Shown here in pieces: positions 13,751 to 25,209 of a DNA stretch of 64,000 bases. The DNA is taken from the NCBI GenBank assembly GCA_949752745.1, contig OX457031.1:21935642-21999641 (forward strand), read 5' to 3'. Under the pieces are notes generated by a model, which was not told where the DNA came from, made no database searches, and saw only the letters and a list, made by a program, of their open reading frames with translations. This stretch comes from Protula sp. h YS-2021. Its lineage: Eukaryota > Annelida > Polychaeta > Sabellida > Serpulidae. Position 1 is the stretch's first letter, and each line of letters starts with the position of its first letter. The position numbers were made by a program, and so were the translations under genes.

Positions 13751-15436
13751 TTGCCAACCCCCCCCCCCCCCCCGCGCCAAATATGATTCTGGACACTTAA
13801 AAATTCAGTATTCTATAAAAATCTTTGTTTAAAGTCATGCCAAGTTGCGAGATGCATCAAAATTCTACGCAATAGAGCTTTTGACATTTTATATCCTGGT
13901 AAATATTCTGACGCAGAGAAAACGTCCATTTGAGGTTGCGTTAGTGCTATGACAAATCGCAGCATGGAATCCGGCTGTATATTGGTTTTAATTGGACACA
14001 ACCATAGATCAACGTCTTTGGCACAACGTTGAATAAACAAAAAACAGCACAATAGAAGCAAAAAGTTTTTAATTACTAGTTACTAGAAAGATTGTTCAGT
14101 TTGAATGGGCCAATCAGATTACAGCATTTATCCAAGTCAAGCGGTAATGTGAGACTGATAAGTCCAGAGAATTCCAGTTAAAAATTGACTGTAACTTAGG
14201 ATGGTTAATAAATTACAGGTCGCAAAAATGTACCCCATGTGTATTTACTGTCTTACTGTGGATTTTACTGAGAAGATTTTATTTAACTGATTGATATGTT
14301 AAAATAATAACAGACACACCTACTCACTTGTAAATTTTTTTTAAAATCCCTTATATTCAAGTATATGAAATGCATCAAGAAGTAGAAAATTGGCGTTTTC
14401 TGGCCAATAAATGCAGGTGATGGCCATACAAACATAGTACATAACATGTGGCAAGATGCCAAGTCTTTTCTAACTGGGAACATGTCCAATAAATGTTTTG
14501 ATTATGGTAACAACACAAAATAACTTAAACCAGGGAATTTCCCAGCTGACATAATAAGTTGTCTATGATATCATCGTCCGGTTGGGGGGAGGGGTGCTTG
14601 GTGAAGGGAATGGGGAGGAGACACTCACAAACAAATTGGTTACGATGTGCATTCAACCTTTCAAATAACCCCAAAACGTGGAGTACCAAAATATCCTTTT
14701 TTCAACCAAAAGTGGATTTCGCCACCTAAACAGGAATGTCAATTAGCTTTAAAAAAGAAAACAATGACTGTGCACGCAGTTAAGTTAAGGTCCGAAACAC
14801 CCCTCTCCATTCCTTTACAAAACGTATCCTATTTCTCTTTTGAAAGAAACTGGCACCGGCACGGACTCAAGGCCTCAAAACTTTCATTTTCGCTGCCTTT
14901 TCTTACGTTTTTATTGGGAGGCGGAAATGGCGTATGGTCATACGTGCATCACCAATTTTCTTCAAACCTGTGTTCGTCACTTGATGAAACGCGTGTTTAA
15001 CCTAAAACTTTAATCTGTAATCAGTACTTTAATCAGTAGCGAAGGCTACTGAAGCATCTTTTCACCCCTGATTAACTGAAAAATATTCACGACAAAATAA
15101 CTACTTCAATTGTTCTATAGGGTTTGTTTAGTCAGAACCTACTGACCCAAAAAAAGAAAAAATCCAGACATATAGCCGAATAACTTTTTTATTTTCAAGA
15201 ATAAAGTTTTCACATTTGCACAACTGATTTATTAGGCCATATTTATGTGTATGCCACTTTTTTTGTTGAGAAATCAGTTCAGTACCCAGGTAGGTGCGAA
15301 ACAATGTGGTTGTTGTCATAGCTAGGTACTGCGTGTTTGTGTTGGCGTGTAAGTACTGTTTATTGACTCGCACAGTTTGCTGAAATAAGCCCTATGTTTG
15401 AACAATTGACAATTTTGTTCCAAAACCACAGATAAA
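13751..15436. other. Intergenic, no gene seen
   Basis: Contains a C-run at about 13757-13773 and otherwise unremarkable AT-rich sequence. The 5' part of the following transposon copy must start within the last few hundred bases, but I could not identify its terminal inverted repeat. Confidence 0.5.
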
Positions 15437-16479
15437 ATGCCACAGTTCTCTGAAACAGAAAGGGAACGAGCAATAGGCATGTTGAGTGCAGGGGCATCCA
15501 TGAGAGAGGTGGCCAGACGCTTTGGGTGCACTCGAGCAACAATTAATCGTTTACGACGGCGCTATAGAGAGACCGGAAGCACTTGGGACAGACCGCGTAA
15601 CAGGCGTTCTCATGTAACGACCGCTCGACAAGATCGAAGAATTCGCTTACAGCATATGCGCGACCGCTTTCGTACTGCCGTTATGGCTGCAAACGAAACT
15701 CCTGGCACTCACAACCCACGCATATCCAGCCAAACGGTAATTAATCGCCCCCTCGAGCATGGAATTCAATGTCCTCAGCCACTGGTTGGTATCGTGTACA
15801 ACTCCCATCGACGTCAAAATCGCACTCACTAGGGCCGCAGTCATAGCCAATTAGCGTGGAGACACCTCAGCTGGCGACGTGTGATATTCTGTGATGAATC
15901 TCGAAATGAACTATATCGAGCAGACGGTCGTGTACGAGTATACAGGTGTGTTGGAGAACGTTACACCACATCCTGCGTACGACAAGTTGATCGGTTTGGT
16001 GGTGGCTCCGTTATGGTATGGGGCGTAAGACGCTTTGGCTGGCGTTCGCAGCTCCTCGTTATTGATGGTAACCTGGCGGATAATCGCTACATTGACGCCG
16101 TATTTAGTGTTCAAGTCGTCCCCTTTGTACAGCCGAATCCAGATGCCATTTATATGCACGATAATGCACGCCCGCACGTCGCTCATGTGTGTCAGCAATA
16201 TCTTATGGCAAACAACAGTCAGCTGCTTCCATGGCCCCATATTCACCGGACCTTAATCCTATTGCACATTTATGGGATCATCTGCATCGCCAAATACGGG
16301 CCAGTCAACCATCTCCGCGAAATCTCGCAGAACTCTGCCAAGCACTTATTGAGGAGTGGCATCGTTATCCCAAATACAAGATCAACGCATTGGTGACCAC
16401 AGTGCTCAGAAGAATCCAAGTTATGTTCACAGTGAGTGTCAGGCTAAGTATATTTCATCAGAAGTACTCCGTTGAATGA
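15437..16479 (+). pseudogene. Tc1/mariner-family transposase, copy 1, inactivated
   Basis: A DDE transposase of the Tc1 group that would cut and paste the element at TA sites. The first frame (15437-15832) holds the helix-turn-helix DNA-binding half (ARRFGCTRATINRLRRRY). A stop and frameshift separate it from 15881-16396, which carries FCDES (first Asp) and HDNARPH (second Asp). A further frameshift moves the end to the frame at 16189-16479 with YSPDLNPIAHLWD. The third acidic residue, normally the Glu of NPIEHLWD, is Ala here, so this copy is dead both by frame and by active site. Terminal inverted repeats were not found. Confidence 0.9.
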
Positions 16480-18021
16480 CAAACTCTGCTTAAATGTGTC
16501 AATATTTGATAAAAAAATTAACTTCGTTAGGAGTGGGAGGGGAAAATCTCTGCACAGATTGCATGTTTTACGAAGAAGATTTCCTGCGCGTAAATAAGCA
16601 ATGGGGTTGGGGGGGGGGGACTTTTCTCCGCAGTTTCCAGGAAGGGGGTAAATTGTATCATGGGGCGTATTTTATCCTCCAGAACTGCCCTGCTTAACAG
16701 TGAAATAACAAAAATGATGCTTTAAAATGCTAAGTATTTTTGCTGGTAAAATAAATCAACTAAAACAAACAGGCCCACTAAAAATATTATAATATATTAC
16801 CATTTATAAGTAGTGTAACATTCATGAGCCCTTTTATTGTTAAAAAGGGATGTCATATTTCTGTCAGTAAGAAGTCAGACGCCCTTTTTTCATTTTTTCA
16901 TGTGTGAAGCTAATAAAAAATTATAGGAAACATTAGTGTCTGAACATATGTCATTTCAAACTAGTTTGTGTGTGGTAAAATTCGGAACAAATCAGTCTGA
17001 AGAATTGGCTATTCGGGCACTGTGCTGTATACATAGCCCGCTTATCAGCACCCACCCCCCCCCCCCCCACCCCCGTCCCACCCTTCCTTCCCAACTTTTG
17101 TGACTGCAAAAAAAAAAAAACCTCGAATAAGGGGTCTAAGTTTCTGATTAGAATTTTTAGTATATGTGCCTGTTTGTAAACCAGTTCTATAATTTAAAAG
17201 TGGAACAAGTTGAAGCTGGAAATGGAAAAACACTGTGGTTCTTCGCACAGGTCATTCTAATAACACGACACGAATGTCTACATGCTTCATGGTCCAATTT
17301 GCCATTTATTTTGCAAAGGGGTTATGTTTATGTCAATTCAGTATAGACAAGCCATGCTTGCAACACGTGGTTGGGCAATAAAAATTAAAATGTATATATT
17401 AGTTAGTCTGTTCAACATATGTAGAGCAAAGAAAGGATGCAGCAGTAGTCTAGCTAGTCATGTTTCTCTTCGATTTTTATCTAAACACCGACACATATTT
17501 CGATTTAATTCTATGTAAGCCTTTCACTTTTGAAAAGCTCGAGTCAATATTGAGACAACAGCTGTGCAGAGCATTGGCTTTATAGCATCTGGGGTTTACA
17601 AACACTTTACTTCTTTAAATCAATGATAGAATAATTCTATGGTTGAAATAAACTGTAATCCTGAATGATTTGTGTGCTCATTCGAAATCAAAACGTTTCT
17701 ATTTTTCCTTCAATAAAGAACTATGAATGTGTGGACAAATTGCGGGATTTAGAAAATACAAGCGCATTCAGAGGTGACAAGACAAACGGATAATCTGAAG
17801 ATATTTCGTTTCAGCTTAATCTTCACAAGCGGTCATATATTTCATCTCAAAGTGTAATTCTAAAAGCTGGATTTGTGTTGAAATGGATTCTCTGGGACTG
17901 GGTTCGGCACATCATGTTCTGCTAGCCAAAGTGAACCGAAATAAATGACCAGTAGCACCTTTTACTGGGTTTTATCTTTTAAACATTGTTGTGATATTAT
18001 TTGGAAATTTTGTTTATAATT
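16480..18021. other. Intergenic, upstream of the SVOP-like gene
   Basis: AT-rich, with a C-run at about 17051-17067. No recognised gene. Immediately upstream of the next gene the frame is open back to a TTG at 18001 but there is no earlier ATG in it. Confidence 0.5.
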
Positions 18022-19536
18022 ATGGCTAATCTGTGCAATAACATTTTGAAGCGATCAAAAAATGCAGAAAATGATAATATTTTGGAAACCAACGGATTTA
18101 ATTCGAACAGAAAACCATCTAATTATAAAACACTGACTTCTGATGGGACGTATACTGTTGATGAGGCCATAGACTCCATTGGGTTTGGAAAATTCCAATG
18201 GAAACTTACAGTATTTGTTGGATTATGTTGGATGGCGGATGCAATGGAAATCATGATACTTAGTATTCTAAGTCCTGCCCTACATTGTGAATGGCGCATT
18301 AATACAGTTCAAGAAGCACTACTTACTGTGTTGGTATTCATTGGTATGATGATCGGAAGTGCAGGATGGGGCAAACTGTCTGATAAATATGGCCGCAAAG
18401 CTTCCATTATGATGTGTGCTATTTACACTGTTTTCTATGGTGTACTGAGCGCCCTCTCACCAAACTATATATGGTTACTGATTTTACGGACTCTGGTCGG
18501 CATAGGAATAGGTGGTGTCCCCCAAGCCGTCACGATCTATTCCGAATTTTTGCCTACTAACTTCAGATTTGCCATAGTTTCCGTGCAAGTGTTCTGGTCG
18601 TGTGGGACGTTTCTGATTGTCCTTGCAGCCGTCTTTATTATGCCTGAGTATGGCTGGAGATACTTGGTGCTAGCAGCGGCTCTTCCATGCCTCATATTCA
18701 CCATGGCGTGCCTATGGATGCCTGAAAGCATGCGTTACGACATCGCCTGTGGTAACACAGAGGCTGCCATGGCAACGCTTTCTCGAATTGCTCGCGATAA
18801 CGGTAAACAGCTGCCGGAAGGGCGACTAGTGTCATCCAATTTGGGGGAGGATTCAGAAGCGTCGAAGAAAAGGGGCAGGATTCGCGATCTCTTTAATCCC
18901 GAGTTCAAAGTCACTTCATCTCTGCTGTGGTTTATTTGGATAGCAGTGTGTTTTTCTTATTACGGTTTGGTACTCATGTCAACGGAGCTCTATAAGTATT
19001 CTTCTGACTGCACCGGAGGAGGTTCCTTGGTGTCGCAAAATTCGAACCCAGCATGCGCACTGGACTGCAAACAGCTTGATCAGGGCGATTACATCAAACT
19101 GCTATGGACATCTTTTGCTGAATTTCCCGGCATTTTAATGTGTCTGATTCTGATTGAATTACTTGGTAGAAAGAAGGCATTAGCCTTGCAGATAGCTTTA
19201 TTTACAGGGTTCACACTATTGCTAATGATTTGCCTTCCCGAAAACGTATTAACAGGGTTCATATTTGTAGCCAGATCGAGCATCACTGGGGCATTTCAGA
19301 CACTTTATGTATACACCCCGGAAGTGTACCCCACAGAAGTGCGAGCCATTGGCTTAGGTTCAAGCTGTGCTGCAGCAAGAATAGGGGCGATTATAACGCC
19401 CTTTATAGGGCAAGTGATGCTAGAGCATTCAATCGTGCTGGCCGTGTGTATTTACGCCTTTGTAGCGCTCGTGGGAGCCATTTGCGCACTGATTCTGCCA
19501 ATAGAAACGAAGGGACGCAATCTCGGTAGTAAATAA
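18022..19536 (+). CDS. SVOP-like MFS transporter (synaptic vesicle 2-related protein), intronless
   Basis: A 504-residue member of the major facilitator superfamily, SV2/SVOP branch, expected in vesicle membranes; its substrate is not known with certainty. I chose the ATG at 18022. SVOP hallmarks in order: YTVDEAIDSIGFGKFQWKL (44-62) before TM1, WMADAMEIMILS in TM1, motif A GKLSDKYGRK (117-126), the TM4 region LRTLVGIGIGGVPQAVTIY, and PESMRYDIACGN before the central loop. A cysteine-containing extracellular loop leads to SFAEFPGILM, followed by YVYTPEVYPTEVRAIGLG and the terminal LPIETKGR. Known vertebrate SVOP runs about 40 residues longer after this motif. Vertebrate SVOP genes have many introns; this copy has none and the frame is intact, so a retrocopy or lineage-specific intronless paralog is likely. 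The stop codon overlaps an AATAAA (19532-19537). Confidence 0.93.
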   Translation: MANLCNNILKRSKNAENDNILETNGFNSNRKPSNYKTLTSDGTYTVDEAIDSIGFGKFQWKLTVFVGLCWMADAMEIMILSILSPALHCEWRINTVQEALLTVLVFIGMMIGSAGWGKLSDKYGRKASIMMCAIYTVFYGVLSALSPNYIWLLILRTLVGIGIGGVPQAVTIYSEFLPTNFRFAIVSVQVFWSCGTFLIVLAAVFIMPEYGWRYLVLAAALPCLIFTMACLWMPESMRYDIACGNTEAAMATLSRIARDNGKQLPEGRLVSSNLGEDSEASKKRGRIRDLFNPEFKVTSSLLWFIWIAVCFSYYGLVLMSTELYKYSSDCTGGGSLVSQNSNPACALDCKQLDQGDYIKLLWTSFAEFPGILMCLILIELLGRKKALALQIALFTGFTLLLMICLPENVLTGFIFVARSSITGAFQTLYVYTPEVYPTEVRAIGLGSSCAAARIGAIITPFIGQVMLEHSIVLAVCIYAFVALVGAICALILPIETKGRNLGSK

Positions 19537-20299
19537 ATTTTTGGTTGGTAGTAAATGTGTTCCGGTCGAAATGAATAGAGAGAACAGGAATGCAAATTAG
19601 CGCTTACTCCCTTCGATGGTGGGGAGGGGAAGGGGGGGGGGGTGGAAGATGCAGAAATACTTTTGTGTGGAACTTAATTTAAATGTGAGGCTAGGGGAAA
19701 ATGTTAGCAACAAAACTGAAAAAAAACAGAAAGGTTGCAGATTTCTCATGTGAAAAAGGGAAAAGCACGAAGAATGAAAAATAAAAAGATGAAAAAATTG
19801 GCAATTTAAAAAGCGGAAAGATCGCAGGAAAGCAAAAGTAGAGTTAATTTTAGACCGTAAAAGGCGATATGGCTGACGAAAAGCCAAAACATTTAGCGTA
19901 TTTCTTGCTACACATTCCCACCTAAGCCATGTATAGGGGTAAACATTCCACACCCCCTTTTGAATGTATTTTTCATGGCCCCCATGGTCTTATTTAATAT
20001 CAATCATCCAGAAATAAGACCGACTTCGGAACTGATCAGAAATGGTCTTAATTCCGAGGCCTTCTCACAGCCGAGGTTCTTTAAAATCGGAGTGAAAAGT
20101 GAGTGCAATGGTGCAGAGGGGTATTACCTTTTTGTGGGGTGAGAAGAAGGGGTAGGAGTGAGGGCGGTGGGGGGCGGGGGCGGGGGGGGGGCGGGGGGTT
20201 GTTCATTCTTCGGAAGTCTTCCAGCGAGTTCGCACATATACGAAATATGTGATTCATTTCAACCGTACAATACATAAAATTGGGAAATATTTTCAAATA
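19537..20299. other. Intergenic with G-runs
   Basis: No gene recognised. G/C homopolymer tracts lie at about 19621-19642 and 20168-20198. Confidence 0.5.
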
Positions 20300-20780
20300 T
20301 TGAGTTAGGTGTATAGTGCCTCAAATTTTTGCATTGTCCCCCTCCCCACTCCGGGGGGAGGGGGATTTATTAGCATAGGTTACTGTTTGTCCCCTTCCCT
20401 CCACATAAAAAGTGAATCAGAGGTTTTCTCAAAAGGATTAGGTGTATTTTCCCTCATTACTCCACTAAATGGGGTGTTTCATTCGGAATCTCAATCCGCT
20501 TACAGCGTCAATTGGAATCCAAAACTTTTGCATTCGTCAACATTATGCGTGTATATGAAGTTCATTTTGATGGTGGTTTGCCTGTACTCTTGAAAATATG
20601 AGCTAATAGATGAAAAACCTTTTTTTTTAAATTTTGCGGTCTGTGTTTAGGGGATGAAATTAATAGGCTGTCCGCATTTGGGGTTTAAGCATTTTTCAAA
20701 CTTGATAGTCCACCCTCAGGGATAGTTTTTAAGTGTCATGGACATGCATGGTAACCAATATATTCTAATTCGCTTTCCCC
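20300..20780. repeat. Dispersed repeat family B fragments
   Basis: The end segment contains tttttcaaacttgatagtcc and catggacatgcatggtaacc. These are shared with 43540-43600 (gtggacacgcatggtaac), 28900-28940 and 13430-13480. Non-coding and diverged. Confidence 0.5.
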
Positions 20781-20942
20781 AGGCCTAATCATTACATAGT
20801 TGTATCCTGCAGAATAAATCAATCTTCGTATCATTTGGTGTTGTTAACTATTTTGTTGGTTGTGCGTCAGGTTGTGAGTTGCGCTTCTGTCAAATGTAGC
20901 ATAGAGTATCAAAGTTTAAATAAACTGTTATCTTGGGTAAAA

Positions 20943-20973
<31 letters not shown>

Positions 20974-22650
20974 ATGATTATTTCCCGAGTGACTTTACAA
21001 AACCAGAAAAAGTTAATTACAGTATCCTGAACACCACAAAATTGACACGAGCCTGATCCCACATCTGTTTTTTTCTCTTGTTTGTAGCGATAATGTTGTG
21101 GATTTATTTAAACTGCAGTAATAACCGGGAAATATCCAATAGATGCCTAAGTATTGAAGCCGCACTTGTTCATCTTTAACAAATGGGGTTTATTACTTAG
21201 AAAGAATAGCTGATTAGAAGATGGTCTCTCGCTTTTTATAAAATATCATATTTATCAGTTTCGAATTCACAAGGAACTGTTTCATGAGAACATTTTTATA
21301 CCAAATTACAAACATAATTATTGTGTTTCTTTCATCATCTTTTTATAACAAAGCATACTTTGAAAAATACAAGCATCCTCATTTAGTCCTTACTGCGCCC
21401 AAAAGGCGAGACTAACAATTTTCCTTATCAAAACACAATAATAATCTTTAGATATAGCTCTCCTTACATTTAGTACAAGATCCTGTATGTTAAACAAGGG
21501 GTTGCTACAGTCGATTGCATGGCCTTCTGTGAAAAATCTATTGTTGTTCGTATTCTTATGCCATTTGCGAATTCGATATTTTTATACCGTTATAGAATAG
21601 AATATCTAACTTCAGATCGTACTTCTTCTGGAGATCTCATAAACAGAAAACGTGTTCTCTTTTCCTAATAAACTTTAATGTATAATATTACTTAGATATA
21701 TCATTGCTTATATATAGAGATTTATTATTTATTACTCTGTCCTTATTAGTCTGAGACTACAAAAAGCTTCCAAGCTTATTTTGATTGTCTAATTCAGTAA
21801 AAAAACATAAGCATTTATTAATCAAAAGAAGGACGTTGTGTATATTTTAAATCAAAATTAATTGTAAGCCTCCATGTGTTTTCCATTTCGAATGTATTAT
21901 AGCATTGTTTATAGTTTCATGCCGCAGCCAATCTCAACGCTTTTTTCATCACAACCAAATACGGGGCACAAATATCTTCCCATCAAGGTTTCCTACTAAT
22001 GTGCAAAGTTTAACCTTATTTAGTTTACTTGACCAAATAAACCTATTTGCCAAAGCCTGTGCTCTTGCCACGGCTTACCACTAGAAAAGTCACTTTTTAC
22101 TTAGTAAAAGTTTTGAATTCGCTTATCTCCACTGTTAGATGGGTTCCCTTCCGGTTCTCTATTACTACGCAATAGAAATGAAATTTTTCCTTGCAATTAG
22201 AATGGGTCACTTCACTCTCCTTCCTACTCTCCATCCCTCCAACCAATCAGAATGCAGGAATGCTAAGTATTACGTCATTTGAAGACATCAATCATTCCCT
22301 TCAAGCGTGGTGTTTACAACACACGCCTATCTGTGTGCTCCGCTATTTTCTTAGAAAAACTGGAGAGCGCGAATTGCGCTTTTACTCGTAAAAGCGCGTT
22401 TTACGAAAATAAAACGATAGTTTTATTATACGAAAAATAATGAAATGATTTTAATTTCGTCCTTGGCGATCTGACCCTTTGCTATAGCCAAGGACATGGC
22501 GAACTCAACTTCAAGTAAATTTAAGTAAGTAACACACAGTACAAGCCATTCATACAAATTTGTAAATTATTCCCAAACAACTCGGTGTTTGTCAAAGTAG
22601 TATTAGATTACTGAACAGAACAAGCAACGTATATACAGGATTGACAACTG
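20781..22650. other. Intergenic, no gene seen
   Basis: AT-rich. An (AAAT)n run lies at 20941-20976. No other structure recognised. Confidence 0.55.
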
Positions 22651-22664
22651 TTGTGAAAATATGT

Positions 22665-22744
22665 GAGTCGCAAGCGGGGTTCGAACTGGGAACCTTTCGC
22701 TTGATAAGCGAGCGTGCTAACCACTAAGCCAAAAGCTGCAACTC
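22665..22744 (-). ncRNA. tRNA-like module, copy 1
   Basis: On the minus strand the 80-nt module starts GAGTTGC and ends GCGACTC, which form a 7-bp acceptor-like stem with one G-U. It contains an A-box-like tggcttagtggttag and a B-box-like GTTCGAACCCC. The anticodon-like hairpin ctcgcTTATCAAgcgaa has an imperfect stem, and the D and T stems are degenerate. It is more likely a tRNA-derived (SINE-head) sequence than a working tRNA. Confidence 0.5.
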
Positions 22745-23129
22745 ATGGAAACAGCCAAGCACAAATGAACATGTAGTGACATGTTTGTATATATTCATTT
22801 TCACAACACACATTATGGATACCAACTTCACGACATTCTTCCCTGTTGTGTTTTTTCACCACCCATAGCCGCACGTGGCTTTTCACATGCCCTTCTTTCC
22901 ATTCGTATTAGTGTAACACTACAGTGTTTGAACATCGTACGAATTTCCATATTTTCTCCCGTCTTTGTCTCTTTGGGCCACCCATAGCCGCACGTGGCTG
23001 CTTTATTCCAATTTTCACACGTGCCCTTCTTGCCATTCGCACCCGCATCAACGTTGCACGAATATCTACCATACAACCGCGACAGGAACGTACTCGTACA
23101 CTTCTGGTACCAATGTTGTGAAAATATGT

Positions 23130-23209
23130 GAGTCGCAAGCGGGGCTCGAACTGGGAACCTTTCGCTTGATAAGCGAGCGTGCTAACCACTAAGCCAAAAG
23201 CTGCAACTC
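23130..23209 (-). ncRNA. tRNA-like module, copy 2
   Basis: Same as copy 1 except that the B-box reads GTTCGAGCCCC. Confidence 0.5.
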
Positions 23210-23594
23210 ATGGAAACAGCCAAGCACAAATGAACATGTAGTTACATGTTTGTATATATTCATTTTCACAACACACATTATGGATACCAACTTCACGACA
23301 TTCTTCCCTGTTGTGTTTTTTCACCACCCATAGCCGCACGTGGCTTTTCACATGCCCTTCTTTCCATTCGTATTAGTGTAACACTACAGTGTTTGAACAT
23401 CGTACGAATTTCCATATTTTCTCCCGTCTTTGTCTCTTTGGGCCACCCATAGCCGCACGTGGCTGCTTTATTCCAATTTTCACACGTGCCCTTCTTGCCA
23501 TTCGCACCCGCATCAACGTTGCACGAATATCTACCATACAACCGCGACAGGAACGTACTCGTACACTTCTGGTACCAATGTTGTGAAAATATGT

Positions 23595-23674
23595 GAGTCG
23601 CAAGCGGGGCTCGAACTGGGAACCTTTCGCTTGATAAGCGAGCGTGCTAACCACTAAGCCAAAAGCTGCAACTC
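23595..23674 (-). ncRNA. tRNA-like module, copy 3
   Basis: Same sequence as copy 2, in the truncated third unit of the array. Confidence 0.5.
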
Positions 23675-23924
23675 ATGGAAACAGCCAAGCACAAATGAAC
23701 ATGTAGTTACATGTTTGTATATATTCATTTTCACAACACACATAATGGATACCAACTTCACTACACAACTATAAAAATGTTATTTTGCTGAAAATATTTA
23801 AGTGATCGAATTGAGTTTATACTCAATCACCAAATCTCACCAAATACAGAAACAATTTTTTGTTGTTGGAAATTTCACACTTTTTGACTTGAAACATACT
23901 ATTAAAACATAATGGCTTCCATAT

Positions 23925-24420
23925 TATTATCAGCCCTGGAAGTCAAGATGGCGTCATAGATCACGTGGTTTTCCCATATTTCACACCTTGTCAGGGCTGG
24001 AGATGCAAGTCTATCGCTGGCCGTTTTCGAAATAATGGCTAAGTGTTGAAATTGGGACTTGAGCCCTGTTTCTAGCCATTTTTCGTGATAAACACGCGTT
24101 TTAACATTTTCGGACCTCAGTATGACCTTGACATTTGACGTCAGGATGAAAACAATCCCCGGTTTCAGTGACTCTCTATTAACCTCCATACTTGACCTAA
24201 TCTTGTCCTCCAACATCAAAGAGTATAGATGGAATTTTCTGGTAACCATCCAAACGAAAGCAAATAAAAAAAAAAAAGACAGGAAAAAGAACAAAAAGAC
24301 AGAAACTTCCAGAATAGTGACTACTTACACGAGAACCCCAGAAATACGGTCACTTTGCGGAAATGGACCAAAGTGATCTTATTTGCGGGGTTCCAACCAA
24401 GGTGTCCTATATCGGACATT
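23925..24420. repeat. Dispersed repeat family A (TGACCTTGA-rich), fragment
   Basis: Shares gtttctagccatttttcgtg, tgataaacac, gaccttgac and the 3' block tcctatatcggacatt with 28040-28230 and 54760-54960. Non-coding. Confidence 0.65.
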
Positions 24421-24837
24421 ATTGGATCATCATGAACTCTTGAATGACCTCTTGAATGTTAGTGAAATAACAACAAACCTTGATTACATAATGATTTAGA
24501 TACATAATAACACTCTACTTACATCAACAGCTTTGTATGAAAATGATCATTTAAATTAAAAATCATTTATTTATAATACCATTAACTCTATTTGACCCTG
24601 AAGTGAAAGATCTTTCCTTTTACGTCTTTCAGTGGCGGTCATGGTTAGACATTCATACTGTCTGTTTTTTTTCCTTTTTTTTTTACATTGGGCGGTTTAT
24701 ATACAGAATCAGGTTCCACTTGAGAACAGGATTTGAGCTCAAAGTTGAGATGTTAAGCCTATCTTGATGCAATATGAAGCGATCTGCAAGAATCCGTATT
24801 CCCATTCGGAAACGAAAGTTGTTGCATGACATAATAA
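24421..24837. other. Intergenic, no gene seen
   Basis: AT-rich sequence; nothing recognised. Confidence 0.5.
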
Positions 24838-24961
<124 letters not shown>

Positions 24962-25057
24962 CGACTGGAAAAAACTTTGATCCGGTCTCTAAAGCTTCCT
25001 CATTCATACATAGTTGTGGTCACATGTTTTTGTATATAAAACCAGAGACGTGTCGGT

Positions 25058-25063
25058 TTTTAT
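25058..25063 (-). promoter_or_regulatory. AATAAA polyadenylation signal of the TRAF3-like gene
   Basis: Minus-strand AATAAA about 147 nt after the TRAF3-like stop codon. Supported by motif and position only. Confidence 0.45.
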
Positions 25064-25209
25064 TGGTAACATACACTGCTTTGAGTGACATCATATCCTG
25101 ATTATAGAATCAGTGTTGTACCCCTTTATAGCAGATATCGGTAATGAGGGTGGAAATCCCCTACCTTTTCCCATTCCCCACAATGATTTAAGGCCCCCGG
25201 TTTTTACCA

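Larger units (their letters stand above)
22651..23762. repeat. 465-bp tandem array, about 2.4 copies
   Basis: Units start at 22651, 23116 and 23581; the third stops after about 180 bp. Copies 1 and 2 differ at only a few positions (ttcgaactggg versus ctcgaactggg; tgacatg versus ttacatg). Each unit contains a tRNA-like module and two occurrences of cacccatagccgcacgtggc. Identical frames in successive units are only a consequence of the repeat. Confidence 0.97.

Noticed and set aside
18001..18021. TTG start seven codons upstream of the SVOP-like ATG
   Set aside because: No reason to prefer a non-ATG start in a eukaryote; the ATG at 18022 gives a normal N-terminus.
22665..22744. Functional tRNA gene
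   Set aside because: 80 nt is too long for a class I tRNA, the anticodon stem has a mismatch, and the D and T stems do not pair well. Kept only as tRNA-like.
22781..23657. Several 65-93 codon frames repeated identically in the 465-bp array
   Set aside because: They recur only because the DNA repeats. They overlap on both strands and show no domain.
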